Source of the DNA: Aurantiacibacter gangjinensis
GTDB taxonomy: Bacteria > Pseudomonadota > Alphaproteobacteria > Sphingomonadales > Sphingomonadaceae
DNA length: 64,000 nucleotides
Reading direction: 5' to 3'
Assembly: GCF_001886695.1 (NCBI RefSeq)
Contig: NZ_CP018097.1
Location: 1,445,001-1,509,000, forward strand
This document shows positions 8,943 through 17,414 of the stretch, piece after piece (the stretch's first letter is position 1; the number at the start of each line of letters is the position of its first letter). Below the pieces are notes generated by a model that saw only the letters and a program-made list of their open reading frames with translations, ran no database searches and was not told where the DNA came from. The position numbers were made by a program, and so were the translations under genes.

Positions 8943-9149
8943 CTAGCCATCATGGCAATCCGGGCAGCAGGTTTGGCAGCCTTCCACCTGGTCGAATTCG
9001 TCCTTGGCGTAGTCCATAGCGGTCTCGCATTTGGCGTAGTCGCCCAGCGCCTTGCGGTTGTCCTCGTTCGGCAGGAACTGGCACTCCTCGCTGTGGACCA
9101 CATGGTCGCCGCGATCATTCGCTTCCGATTTCACGTAATAGTTGGTCAT
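8943..9149 (-). CDS. Small Cys/His-rich protein, likely metal-binding
   Basis: This 68-residue protein has ligand-type residues His16, His19, Cys23, Cys41, Cys58, Cys61, Cys62, Cys65 and His66, ending GCQTCCPDCHDG. It belongs to a widespread but unnamed family I recognise by the pattern GDHxVHxxxC...LG...C...GCxxCC..CH. ATG 9149 has a strong AGAAGGAGAG Shine-Dalgarno seven bases upstream. It lies 70 bases behind merC on the same strand, so it may belong to the same putatively Zur-controlled operon. Metal binding is inferred. Confidence 0.72.
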   Translation of the reverse strand: MTNYYVKSEANDRGDHVVHSEECQFLPNEDNRKALGDYAKCETAMDYAKDEFDQVEGCQTCCPDCHDG

Positions 9150-9219
9150 CTGGCTCTCCTTCTTCCCGCGCCAGAACAATGGCGAAGGCGGAGGAAGGGT
9201 TCCGCCCACTTGCGGACCT

Positions 9220-9603
9220 TCAGGAGAGCGCGCCTGCTCGAACGCGCCAGATGTGGGCAAGGATCAGCAAGAGGCTTCCCGCCAACGTCGGTAGCTGTTC
9301 GGATATGCCGATCGTCTCTGCCGCCAGTCCGAGGAGAAGCAAAATGCTCCCGCCTATTGCGGGCACAAGAAAGCGCAGGCGGCGGGCAGTGCGGTGCAGT
9401 GCGATGACGGCGCCGCATGCCGCGATAGCGATTACCGCCAGAGCGATGTGCACTGCTTCGCTTTGCAAGGCGAGCGGGAGAAAACCGGCCGCCAGCGCCG
9501 AGACCGGCAGCAACGCACAATGCACCGCGCATAGAAGGCTGGCGCCGATTGCCACCCAGTCCGCTTTCGCCCGTGCGCGCCGTCTCATCACCGGCCTAAA
9601 CAT
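9220..9603 (-). CDS. MerC-domain small membrane protein
   Basis: A 127-residue protein with four transmembrane helices. The first helix carries the MerC-type motif Cys25-x2-His28-Cys29 (LLCAVHCALLP). MerC proteins import mercuric ion in mer operons, but there is no merR, merA or merP here, so a role in zinc or another soft metal is more likely. Its ATG overlaps the stop of the DUF1826 gene by 8 bases, so translation is coupled; an internal ATG at 9588 is an alternative start. Confidence 0.78.
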   Translation of the reverse strand: MFRPVMRRRARAKADWVAIGASLLCAVHCALLPVSALAAGFLPLALQSEAVHIALAVIAIAACGAVIALHRTARRLRFLVPAIGGSILLLLGLAAETIGISEQLPTLAGSLLLILAHIWRVRAGALS

Positions 9604-10195
9604 CGATATCGACGGGATTTATCACGAGCAGCAGACGGCGCTCCCCAGTGCCGGCGATCGGCGGAGAGCGGTGAATGGCCGGCGCGCCATCGCCCAGCTT
9701 ACCCTTGAATACACCTACATCGCCGGCAGAAAGCTGATCCACACGCGCCGGTTCCAACCCGCCTGCGACGCGCGCGGCCTCATCACGCTCTAACCATTGC
9801 GTGCCTTGACCGGCATAGGTCGTGATAAGCCGAGCACTGACATAGTCAGCATGAAACCGGCGGCATGCATTGGTGACGACGATCTCCAGCCGCGTTTCCA
9901 AGGCGTCCACTTGCATGATCTCGGCAAAAGTCGCTGCCAGATCGGCAACGTCGTCCACGAGCCAATCTGTGCCAGCAGGCCATTCGGAATCCCCGACGGC
10001 ACGCGATAGGTACCTGCGGTAATCGAATAACGGAGCATTGAACCGGATGTTCTCCAGCGCCTCCAGCGGGAGCTCTCGTGCCTTTGCCAGCGGCGTGCGT
10101 TGCCAAACTGCCAAGCTGCATTCGGGCGAACGGATGGCCGAAAGGATGCTGCGATCGGCAGACATACACGCAACGGAAGTGAGAAGATCGGACAC
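9596..10195 (-). CDS. DUF1826 domain protein
   Basis: A soluble protein of 199 residues that matches the DUF1826 pattern: VWQRTPLAKA near the start, DDVADLAATFAEIMQ, RLEIVVTNACRRFHADYVS, TYAGQGTQWL and a His-containing end (GAPAIHRSPP). The biochemical role is unknown. DUF1826 genes tend to occur with zinc-uptake (Zur) genes, and here a Zur-like palindrome lies 21 bases upstream and a MerC gene overlaps the 3' end. The GTG at 10195 is assumed; ATG 10165 is possible. Confidence 0.75.
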   Translation of the reverse strand: MSDLLTSVACMSADRSILSAIRSPECSLAVWQRTPLAKARELPLEALENIRFNAPLFDYRRYLSRAVGDSEWPAGTDWLVDDVADLAATFAEIMQVDALETRLEIVVTNACRRFHADYVSARLITTYAGQGTQWLERDEAARVAGGLEPARVDQLSAGDVGVFKGKLGDGAPAIHRSPPIAGTGERRLLLVINPVDIDV

Positions 10196-10215
10196 TACAA
10201 ACCCTGAACAATGCT

Positions 10216-10227
10216 ATGTTGTAACAT
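10216..10227. promoter_or_regulatory. Zur-like operator (perfect 12-base palindrome)
   Basis: ATGTTGTAACAT is a perfect inverted repeat within TATGTTGTAACATCA, close to the alphaproteobacterial Zur consensus TGTTATAACATA. It stands just upstream of the DUF1826 gene, in the 102-base gap after smc. Confidence 0.6.
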
Positions 10228-10297
10228 CACACTAGCATTGGGCGTGGGTGCGCTCAACCTGATTTCGCGGTCGTTCCGTAATTCTGCCGCTGCAGGC

Positions 10298-13200
10298 TTA
10301 TTCGGCTGCCAGCGCCTCGGCTTCGCCGAGGTCCACGCTGACGAGGCGCGAGATGCCGCGTTCGACCATTGTCACACCGAACAGGCGGTGCATGCGGCTC
10401 ATGGTTACGGCGTTGTGGGTGACGATGAGGTAGCGCGTGGTCGTTTCGCGGTTCATCGAATCGAGCAGGTCGCAGAAGCGCTCGATATTAGCATCATCGA
10501 GCGGGGCATCGACTTCGTCGAGCACGCAGATCGGGGCGGGGTTGGTGAGGAACAAGGCGAAAATCAGTGCGGTGGCAGTCAGCGCCTGTTCGCCGCCCGA
10601 TAGCAGGCTTAGCGATTGCAGACGCTTGCCCGGCGGTTGTGCGTAGATTTCGAGGCCTGCCTCCAGCACGTCGTCGCTATCGACCAGCGCCAAATGAGCT
10701 TGTCCGCCTTCGAACAGGCGGCTGAATAGCTGGCGGAAATGGCCGTCCACTTCCTCGAAGGCCGCGCGCAGGCGCTCACGTCCTTCGCGGTTGAGATTGC
10801 CGATGGAGCCGCGCAGGCGCGAGACGGCTTCGGCCAGTTCGGCTTGCTCTGCGGCACTGGTGCCGTGCTCGGCCTCGATCCGCTCAAGCTCCTCGGCGGC
10901 GACGAGATTGACCGGGCCGATCCGCTCGCGGCTGGCGGTAAGGCGGTCCATCTCCTCCTGCTCGGTAGGCGCGGCCTGCACAGCGTCTTCGGCGAAGTCG
11001 AACTTGTCCGGCAGCAGAGGCGGGGGTGACTGGAAGCGTTCGCCCGACAGCCGCGCCATTTCCTCGCGGCGCTGTTCCTCGTTCTCGGCACGGGTGGCCA
11101 GCGTGGCGCGGGCCTCGCGCGCGGCGGAGAGCGCTTCGTTGACGTCGCCAAGGCGGTTTTCGGCAGAGCGGGCTTGCTGCTCCGCTTCGCGCATCGCCTC
11201 TTCGGCTTTCGCCAGTTCCTCGCCCAGACGCGCGCGTACCGCTTCGCCGCCTTCGATCTCCTTCATCAGGCCTTCGGGCTTGGCGGCGATGACGGCGCGT
11301 TCCTGCGCGATTTCCTCGAAGCGCGTTTCCATGCCAGCAAGGCGCTGTGCGGCATCGCCCGCGCGCGCTTCCCAGCCCTTGGCGTCGGCGCGCTGTGTGG
11401 CGACGCGCTCGCGCGCGACGGCCAGTGCCTGGTCATGCGCGGCGAGCGCGGCGGTAGCGGCTTGTGCGCTTTCGCGGGCGGCTTCGTTCTTTGCGCGTGC
11501 GGCGTCGAGCGACGCGCGGCCCGCTTCGGGATCGGGCAGGTCCGCCTTGCGCGCTTCGGCGGCGGCGAGTTCCTGCTCGGCTTGGTTCTTCTGCGCAGCG
11601 ATAGCTTCATCGCTTTCCGCCAGCTCTTCGCGCCGGGCGGCGAGGCGTTCGCGACGGGCCTCGGCCTGATCGAGCGAACGCAGCGCCTGACGCTCGGCTT
11701 CGATGGCTTCGGACAGCGCACGATCCTGCGCGACGAGGCCTTGCTGTAGATCGGAAAGTTCGGACTGCGCGCTTTCCTGCGCAGAGGTGGCGGCTTCTAC
11801 GGCTTCGCGCAGCGCGGGCAACTCGCTTTCCAGCGCGGCGTAGCGATTGTCCGCTTCCAGTCGCGCCGCTTCCGCAGCCCCTTCACCGCGCGCGACGAAT
11901 CCGTCCCAGCGGCGCAATGCGCCATCTTTCGTCACCAGCCATTCGCCCGGGCCAAGATCGCGGTCATCATCGGCATCGGCAACATGGACCAGCGCGAGGC
12001 GGGCGGCGAGTTCCTGCGGGCAATCGCGCAGATGGTCGGCAAGGCTGTCAGCCACTTTGGCGGGTGCCTTGGAGCCGGTCCAATAGCGGCCATCCTTGCC
12101 GCTTTCGGGCGAGCCCAATGGCGATTTCGCATCGCGCCCCAGCACGGCGGCGAGCGCGCGTTCATAGCCCGGTTCTGCCGCCACGCGGTCCAGCGCGGCA
12201 GGCAGGCCATGGCCGCCCTTCTTCTGGCGTTCGCGCGCTTCGCGGTCGCGCTTCAGCGCCTGCCACTCGCGTTCGACACCGGCCAGTTCAGCGCGCGCGG
12301 TGGAGAGCGTCGATGCGGCTTCGTCGCGCTTGCCGACAAGCTCGTCCTTGCGGGCGCGGGCGCTTTCCAATTCCTCGCGCAGGGTCCCCACCTGCGCTTG
12401 CGCCGCTTCTAGCGCTGATTGCGCCGCGGCCATGTCCTCTTCGGGATCGCTTTCGCCGAGCAGCGCCGCGCGCTGGTCTTCCAGCCGTTTCGCATCGGCC
12501 TCCAGCCGTTCGAGCCGCGAGCGGGCCTGCGATATCTCGGCCTCGGCCACGCGCCATTCGGCTTCGACACCGGCATGGTCCGCCGTCGCCTTGGCCAGCG
12601 CCAGTTCGGCCTTGCGGCCCGCGCTTTCAGCCTTTTCCACTGAATTGGCGAGATCGGGCCGCTTGGCCTCATCCGCCACCAGCGCCTTTGCGCCTGCATC
12701 CAGCGCCTTTTCCAGATCCTGCAAGGCCTTGGCGGCATCGCGCGTCATGCGGTCGGCATCGACGCGGTCTTCCTCAAGACGAGACTTCTGCCGGTCGAGA
12801 TCGCGCAGCCGCTGTTCCGCGGCCTCCAGCTGGCTGGCAAGTGCTGCCATGCGGTGACCATGCGCGCTGGCATCGTCGCGGCGATCGGCGAGTTCATCGC
12901 GCAATTCGGCCAGCGTTTCGGCCAGCTTGTGCTGCGCGGCCTGCGCTTCCTTGGCGGCGGCTTGCGCCTCGGCCACCTTGTCGTCCGCGCCCTTTGCCTG
13001 TTCGCGCGCCGCCTCGGCAGCGGCCGCAGCATCGCGCCAGCGGGCGAAAACGGTGCGCGCTTCGGCCACGCGGATCTTGTCGGAAAGCGCCTTGTATCGC
13101 TCGGCCTGTTTGGCCTGCCGACGCAGCGAGGCGATCTGCGAATCGAGACCCGCCATCAGGTCTTCCAGCCGTTCGAGGTTCTTCTCGGTGGAGCGCAGCT

Positions 13201-13720
13201 TGCTCTCGGCATCGCGGCGGCGCACGTGAAGCCCCGCGATTCCGGCAGCTTCTTCAAGCATCATGCGCCGCTCTGTCGGCTTGGCGGCGATGACCTGTGC
13301 GATTTTGCCTTGGCTCACGAGAGCAGGCGAGTGCGCGCCGGTCGCCGCATCGGCGAGGATCAGCGAGACATCCTTGGCGCGTACATCGTCGCCATTCAGG
13401 CGATAGGCGCTGCCCGCGCCGCGCTCGATCCGGCGGGTGACGTCCAGCGGCTCGCCATCGCTATCCACCGCATGAAGCTGCACTTCGGCAAAATCGCGCG
13501 GCGGGCGGTTGGCGGTGCCGGCGAAGATCACGTCTTCCATCCCGCCGCCGCGCATGGATTTGGGGCTGTTCTCGCCCATCACCCAGCGAATGGCTTCCAG
13601 CAGGTTGGACTTGCCGCAGCCATTGGGGCCGACGACACCCGTGAGGCCGGGCTCGATGCGCAGTTCGGCAGGCTCTACGAAGCTCTTGAAGCCGCTGAGG
13701 CGTAGCTTGCGAAACTCCAT
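10298..13720 (-). CDS. smc: Chromosome segregation protein SMC
   Basis: A full-length (1140 residues) SMC ATPase. The N-terminal head has Walker A GPNGCGKSN (31-39) and a Q-loop region. Two long coiled coils rich in Ala/Glu/Arg flank a hinge near residues 500-620 (HGLPAALDRVAAEPGYERALAAVLG). The C-terminal head has the signature LLSGGEQALTA (near 1040) and Walker B VLDEVDAPLDD. It organises chromosome arms with ScpA/ScpB, which are not in this window. It is 17 bases downstream of the Dsb-like lipoprotein gene, in the same direction. Confidence 0.97.
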   Translation of the reverse strand: MEFRKLRLSGFKSFVEPAELRIEPGLTGVVGPNGCGKSNLLEAIRWVMGENSPKSMRGGGMEDVIFAGTANRPPRDFAEVQLHAVDSDGEPLDVTRRIERGAGSAYRLNGDDVRAKDVSLILADAATGAHSPALVSQGKIAQVIAAKPTERRMMLEEAAGIAGLHVRRRDAESKLRSTEKNLERLEDLMAGLDSQIASLRRQAKQAERYKALSDKIRVAEARTVFARWRDAAAAAEAAREQAKGADDKVAEAQAAAKEAQAAQHKLAETLAELRDELADRRDDASAHGHRMAALASQLEAAEQRLRDLDRQKSRLEEDRVDADRMTRDAAKALQDLEKALDAGAKALVADEAKRPDLANSVEKAESAGRKAELALAKATADHAGVEAEWRVAEAEISQARSRLERLEADAKRLEDQRAALLGESDPEEDMAAAQSALEAAQAQVGTLREELESARARKDELVGKRDEAASTLSTARAELAGVEREWQALKRDREARERQKKGGHGLPAALDRVAAEPGYERALAAVLGRDAKSPLGSPESGKDGRYWTGSKAPAKVADSLADHLRDCPQELAARLALVHVADADDDRDLGPGEWLVTKDGALRRWDGFVARGEGAAEAARLEADNRYAALESELPALREAVEAATSAQESAQSELSDLQQGLVAQDRALSEAIEAERQALRSLDQAEARRERLAARREELAESDEAIAAQKNQAEQELAAAEARKADLPDPEAGRASLDAARAKNEAARESAQAATAALAAHDQALAVARERVATQRADAKGWEARAGDAAQRLAGMETRFEEIAQERAVIAAKPEGLMKEIEGGEAVRARLGEELAKAEEAMREAEQQARSAENRLGDVNEALSAAREARATLATRAENEEQRREEMARLSGERFQSPPPLLPDKFDFAEDAVQAAPTEQEEMDRLTASRERIGPVNLVAAEELERIEAEHGTSAAEQAELAEAVSRLRGSIGNLNREGRERLRAAFEEVDGHFRQLFSRLFEGGQAHLALVDSDDVLEAGLEIYAQPPGKRLQSLSLLSGGEQALTATALIFALFLTNPAPICVLDEVDAPLDDANIERFCDLLDSMNRETTTRYLIVTHNAVTMSRMHRLFGVTMVERGISRLVSVDLGEAEALAAE

Positions 13721-13737
13721 ACGCCCGGCCGCTTGCC

Positions 13738-14490
13738 TTACATCGCCGGCCGCGCGCCGGCGGTCTGCAAGACGGGTTCGAGATCGGCCCAGCGAATGCC
13801 GTCCACCCGCGCGCCATTGACGAAGAAGGTGGGCGTGCCGGTCACCTGGAGCTCCTCGCTCTGCTCGTCCGAACGATCGCCGATGGCGCGCACGCTCTCG
13901 ACATCGGAAAGGCAGGCGCGGGCCTGGTCACGGCTGATTCCGCGGGCGGAAAAGAAATCGAGCATGCCGGTTTCCTGCGCCGCGGCGACGTAGATCTGGT
14001 CTTCGGGCACATTATTGGCGACGATGGCCTGCTGCGCAGCCCCAAACTGGGATGAGAATTGCGGTAGGTTGGACCAGACCTGGTCGGCCAGCGGGTGGAA
14101 GCTTTCGGGCGCGGAGCAACGCACCAGCGCGGCCAGCGTCAGGTCGAAGGCATTCTGCACCTGGTTGCGCAACTCGAAGGACACCACGCCTGTGGAGACA
14201 TACTGCTCTTTCAGCTGGCTGGCGCCGTTGGCGGAGAATTGCGCGCAGGCCGGACATGTGAGCGACGCATACTCGACCACTTTCACCGGCGCGTCGGGAT
14301 TGCCCAGCAGGTAGCCATCGTAATCGGTCACCTCGACCGTTTCGAGCCAGTTTGTGCCTTCGGGCGCTTCGATGGCGTCGATCGGGCCGCGCTCTTCCAG
14401 CTCGGTCTCGGCCTCGCCCGAACAGGCCGCAAGGCCCAGCGCCAGTGGCGCGGCGAGCGTGGCGAAAGCGAATTGGCGGGAAATGGTCAT
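13738..14490 (-). CDS. DsbA-family thioredoxin-fold lipoprotein
   Basis: A 250-residue protein whose N-terminus is a lipoprotein signal with lipobox LAAC (Cys23). The thioredoxin fold carries the redox pair Cys79-Pro-Ala-Cys82 (SLTCPACAQF) and ends with GTPTFFVNGARVDG, the cis-Pro region and DSBA end motif. It likely acts as a periplasmic thiol oxidoreductase. ATG 14490 has AGGACG nine bases upstream; earlier ATGs lack a site. It sits between a second Dsb-like gene and smc. Confidence 0.85.
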   Translation of the reverse strand: MTISRQFAFATLAAPLALGLAACSGEAETELEERGPIDAIEAPEGTNWLETVEVTDYDGYLLGNPDAPVKVVEYASLTCPACAQFSANGASQLKEQYVSTGVVSFELRNQVQNAFDLTLAALVRCSAPESFHPLADQVWSNLPQFSSQFGAAQQAIVANNVPEDQIYVAAAQETGMLDFFSARGISRDQARACLSDVESVRAIGDRSDEQSEELQVTGTPTFFVNGARVDGIRWADLEPVLQTAGARPAM

Positions 14491-14609
14491 GCGTAAACGT
14501 CCTGTCATGATCGGTCCCATCGGAAGCGAGCTTCGAATTAGACCTGCGTGAAATGGCTTTGAAAAGCGCCTTTACGGATGAAAGCGCGCTTTTGCACAGG
14601 GTTTTCCCC

Positions 14610-15305
14610 TTATTCCTGCGGCGCGGAGGCTCCGGTGCGGATCGCTTGCAGCACGGCGCGCAGGCCTTCCCAGCTGTGCACGCCTTCCAGCAGCTCTCCA
14701 TTCACCACGAAGCTGGGCGTGCCCTGGATCGGATATTCGTCCAGATTGGCAGATGATAATGCGCTGATCGCTTCGGCTTTCGGCTGGTCGGACAGGCAGC
14801 GATCCATCTCGGTGCGCGAATAGCCGCGCCCTTCCATGATGTCGTAAAAGCCCAGATCGCTGGCGATGGCCCGCATGCGTGCAGGCACGGTGCCCGCATT
14901 CCAGCGCTGGATCTGGGCGTGCGTGAGGCCCTGTGCGGTCGTCAGCCAATCCTGCTGGCTCGCCATGATGGCCTTGTGATTGTCGAAGAAGCGATCCGTG
15001 TCGCCACATTCGGTCAGCAGCGCGGCGGCAAGATCCACCGGATTGCGGATCATGTGGCGCACTTCCAGCGCGGCAAAGCCTTCATGCACGAAGAAATAGC
15101 GCAGCTCGGCTTCCGATTGCCGCTCGAACTGGGCGCAATGCGGACAGGTATAGCTGCTGTAGCTGACGATCTGCAGCGGCGCTTCGGCATCACCGACACG
15201 GATGCCCTGGCCGGTATCAGCAAACTCGGCATTCCAGTTCTGCGCCATGGCAGGCGCGGTGGGCAGCAGGAAAAGGGCGGCAAGCCCCAAAACCCAGCGC
15301 ATCAT
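14610..15305 (-). CDS. Periplasmic DsbA-family thiol:disulfide oxidoreductase
   Basis: A cleavable signal peptide (ends APAMA, about residue 21) precedes a DsbA-like fold with the active-site pair Cys54-Pro-His-Cys57, the same CPHC as E. coli DsbA. It ends in the cis-Pro motif GTPSFVVNGE. It is a candidate for the main disulfide donor of the envelope. Its ATG overlaps the stop of dciA (ATGA-type), and the lipoprotein paralogue follows after 119 bases. Confidence 0.87.
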   Translation of the reverse strand: MMRWVLGLAALFLLPTAPAMAQNWNAEFADTGQGIRVGDAEAPLQIVSYSSYTCPHCAQFERQSEAELRYFFVHEGFAALEVRHMIRNPVDLAAALLTECGDTDRFFDNHKAIMASQQDWLTTAQGLTHAQIQRWNAGTVPARMRAIASDLGFYDIMEGRGYSRTEMDRCLSDQPKAEAISALSSANLDEYPIQGTPSFVVNGELLEGVHSWEGLRAVLQAIRTGASAPQE

Positions 15306-15877
15306 TCCGTATCGTCCTTCTCGGCATTGGCGACGCTCTGTGCCAGCGATTCCAGCACGGCGCGCAATTCGGGATCCCCTATATCGCGCAGACTGTCGCC
15401 CAATTCCATAGGTATGGGCTTGAGCGAGGGCGGCGCGGCGCGTTTGCCACTGCCATCGTGCGTCTTAACCGCGCCTTGCCGCATCTTCACCTTGGCGACC
15501 GCGCGATAGCCGAAAAAGCGGTTCACGCGCTCTATGATTTCGGGGATCACATGCTGGATCAGCGGCGCATGGGCGGGCAGCACGACCAGTTGCATGATGC
15601 CGTCGCTCTTTTCGCCGGGTGGGAAACGGATGCTTTCGGGCGAGCACACCTTGGCGTGATGCTCTCCCACGATCTCCGGCCAGCGGGTGACGACGCTGGA
15701 TTGCACGAAGCCGAAGCGGCGAAAGGCCGCACGCCCGATCTGCGGCACCAGTTCCGCCACGGGCTTGGCCGGACCGCCGCGCGGGCGGGTGTAAGGCCTG
15801 GCACCTTTGGCAGGATTTTTCTTGCGGGTCTTCCCCGGTTTGGGTGTGTCGTCGCGTTCCATGGGAGAGGCTCTCAT
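15302..15877 (-). CDS. dciA: DciA-family protein (DUF721), replicative helicase operator
   Basis: A basic 191-residue protein with the DUF721 core GFVQSSVVTRWPEIVGEH and LVVLPAHAPLIQHVIPEIIERVNRFFGYRAV. DciA loads DnaB in bacteria lacking DnaC/DnaI. The N-terminal ~35 residues are Lys/Pro-rich and disordered. The start may be ATG 15877 or 15862. It is divergent from mutY with only ~15-30 bases between starts and overlaps the dsbA-like gene downstream. Confidence 0.82.
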   Translation of the reverse strand: MRASPMERDDTPKPGKTRKKNPAKGARPYTRPRGGPAKPVAELVPQIGRAAFRRFGFVQSSVVTRWPEIVGEHHAKVCSPESIRFPPGEKSDGIMQLVVLPAHAPLIQHVIPEIIERVNRFFGYRAVAKVKMRQGAVKTHDGSGKRAAPPSLKPIPMELGDSLRDIGDPELRAVLESLAQSVANAEKDDTE

Positions 15878-15891
15878 GCCATAGGCGCGGC

Positions 15892-16935
15892 GTGACTGCC
15901 ACCGTCTCTTCCAAGCTTCTCGACTGGTATGATGGCCATGCGCGCAGCCTGCCCTGGCGCGCGAGGCCGGGAGAGGCTGCGCCCGATCCCTACCGCGTCT
16001 GGCTGTCCGAAGTGATGTTGCAGCAGACGACCACCGCAGCGGTCGCGCCCTATTTTGCCAAGTTCACCGAGACGTGGCCCACGGTAGAGGCGCTGGCCGC
16101 TGCTGCCGACGAGGACGTGATGGCTGCATGGGCAGGGCTGGGCTATTATTCGCGCGCTCGCAATCTGGTGAAGGCGGCGCGCGCGGTGGCCGAGATGGGC
16201 GGCTTTCCTGAGACCGAAGCCGAATTGCGCAAGCTGCCGGGGCTGGGCGAATATATCGCCGCAGCGGTCGCCGCGATCGCCTTCGGCCAACGCGCCGTGG
16301 TGGTGGATGCCAATGTGGAGCGGGTGGTCGCGCGGCTGTTTGCCATTCGCGATCCATTGCCGGGTGCGCGCAAGGCCATCCGCGCGGCGGCGGATGGCAT
16401 CACGCCGGATGAGCGTGCGGGCGATTTCGCGCAGGCGATGATGGACCTGGGCGCAACCATCTGCACCGCGCGCGATGCGAAATGCCTGCTCTGCCCGCTG
16501 ATGGACGAGTGCAAGGGCCGCGCCGAGGGCGACCCCGTGGCGCTCCCCGTCAAGGCGAAGAAAAAGGCGAAACCCAGCCGCACCGGCACGGCGTTCTGGA
16601 TACAACGCGGTGAAGGCGACACGCGCGAGGTTTGGCTGGTGAAACGGCCCGGCAAGGGGATGCTGGGCGGCATGCGCGCTCTGCCCGACGATGGCTGGTC
16701 CTCGCGCGGAGATGGCAGTGAGGACGCGCCGGTGCCGGGCGCGTGGAAAGCGGCGGGGGTCGTGCGGCACGGCTTCACGCATTTCGACCTCGAAATGGGC
16801 GTGGTCATCCATGCCGGCGAAAACGCCAAGCCTGTGGGCGAGGGCGAATGGTGGCCGGTCGACAGGATCGAGGATGCCGGCCTGCCGACGCTCTTCGCGA
16901 AGGCAGCAAGGCTGGTGGTGGCGGATCGCGAATAA
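15892..16935 (+). CDS. mutY: A/G-specific adenine glycosylase MutY
   Basis: A 347-residue glycosylase. Present are the helix-hairpin-helix region (LRKLPGLGEYIAAAVAAIAFG, read in pieces) with the catalytic VDANVERV Asp, the SEVMLQQTT loop with the catalytic Glu, and the [4Fe-4S] motif CTARDAKCLLCPLMDEC (C-x6-C-x2-C-x5-C). The C-terminal half is a Nudix-like 8-oxoG recognition domain. It removes A mispaired with 8-oxoG. I used GTG 15892; a longer frame to 15844 would run into divergent dciA and has no conserved residues. Confidence 0.95.
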   Translation: MTATVSSKLLDWYDGHARSLPWRARPGEAAPDPYRVWLSEVMLQQTTTAAVAPYFAKFTETWPTVEALAAAADEDVMAAWAGLGYYSRARNLVKAARAVAEMGGFPETEAELRKLPGLGEYIAAAVAAIAFGQRAVVVDANVERVVARLFAIRDPLPGARKAIRAAADGITPDERAGDFAQAMMDLGATICTARDAKCLLCPLMDECKGRAEGDPVALPVKAKKKAKPSRTGTAFWIQRGEGDTREVWLVKRPGKGMLGGMRALPDDGWSSRGDGSEDAPVPGAWKAAGVVRHGFTHFDLEMGVVIHAGENAKPVGEGEWWPVDRIEDAGLPTLFAKAARLVVADRE

Positions 16936-16936
16936 C

Positions 16937-17084
16937 CGCCCTCCTTTTCAAGGGGAGTCGAAGACGGCGCGTAGCGCCAGCGGATTGGGGGTGGTTGATG
17001 GTGCGACAGCACCACCCCGCTGCAACTAGGCAGCAAGCTGCTAAGTTTCGCTGCCCCTCCTCTGAAGAAGAGGGGCGCTGCCTA
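16937..17084. repeat. Palindromic intergenic element, copy 2 (inverted relative to copy 1)
   Basis: Between mutY and the convergent small membrane gene. The reverse complement shares TCTTCAGAGGAGGGGCAGCG, CTGCCTAGTTGC and GGGGTGGTGCTGTCGCACC with 4131-4264. Its two halves are imperfect inverted repeats, each made of a CCTC/GAGG hairpin followed by a GGGGTGG block. The 17056-17079 hairpin (CCCCTCCTCTGAAGAAGAGGGG) could terminate transcription from either side. Confidence 0.75.
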
Positions 17085-17306
17085 TCAAAGCAGCCCGCCG
17101 CCCAGCATCAGGCGAACAACCGCGATCAGCAGCACGATGAGGCAGAAATTGCGCCCGCTATTGCTTCGCGAAAGCTGCCCGATCACGACACCCGCCACTA
17201 CGAATGGCAGGGCAATCCAGTTAGCCCAACCCAGAAACGGGATTTGCGCCGGAATGACGATGATGAGCGAAAGCAGTCCGATAAGGATCGAGATGATGTT
17301 CAGCAT
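17085..17306 (-). CDS. Small integral membrane protein, unknown function
   Basis: A 73-residue protein with two or three hydrophobic helices (MLNIISILIGLLSLIIVIP; NWIALPFVVAGVVIGQL; NFCLIVLLIAVVRLML). I do not recognise a named family. It ends directly at the palindromic element. The length, composition and clear ATG support a real gene, but no function can be given. Confidence 0.55.
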   Translation of the reverse strand: MLNIISILIGLLSLIIVIPAQIPFLGWANWIALPFVVAGVVIGQLSRSNSGRNFCLIVLLIAVVRLMLGGGLL

Positions 17307-17414
17307 GCGTTATAGATAGGTAACACAGCCAGGCCTTGCAAGCTTGCCGCGTTGCAGATCGCAACGTAAGCCTTGCGCCGCAATCATCATCTGCCGCGAA
17401 GGACGCCGCCACCC

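Noticed and set aside
9220-9603. MerC gene as a mercury resistance operon
   Set aside because: No merR, merA, merT or merP nearby; the operator and DUF1826 suggest another metal.
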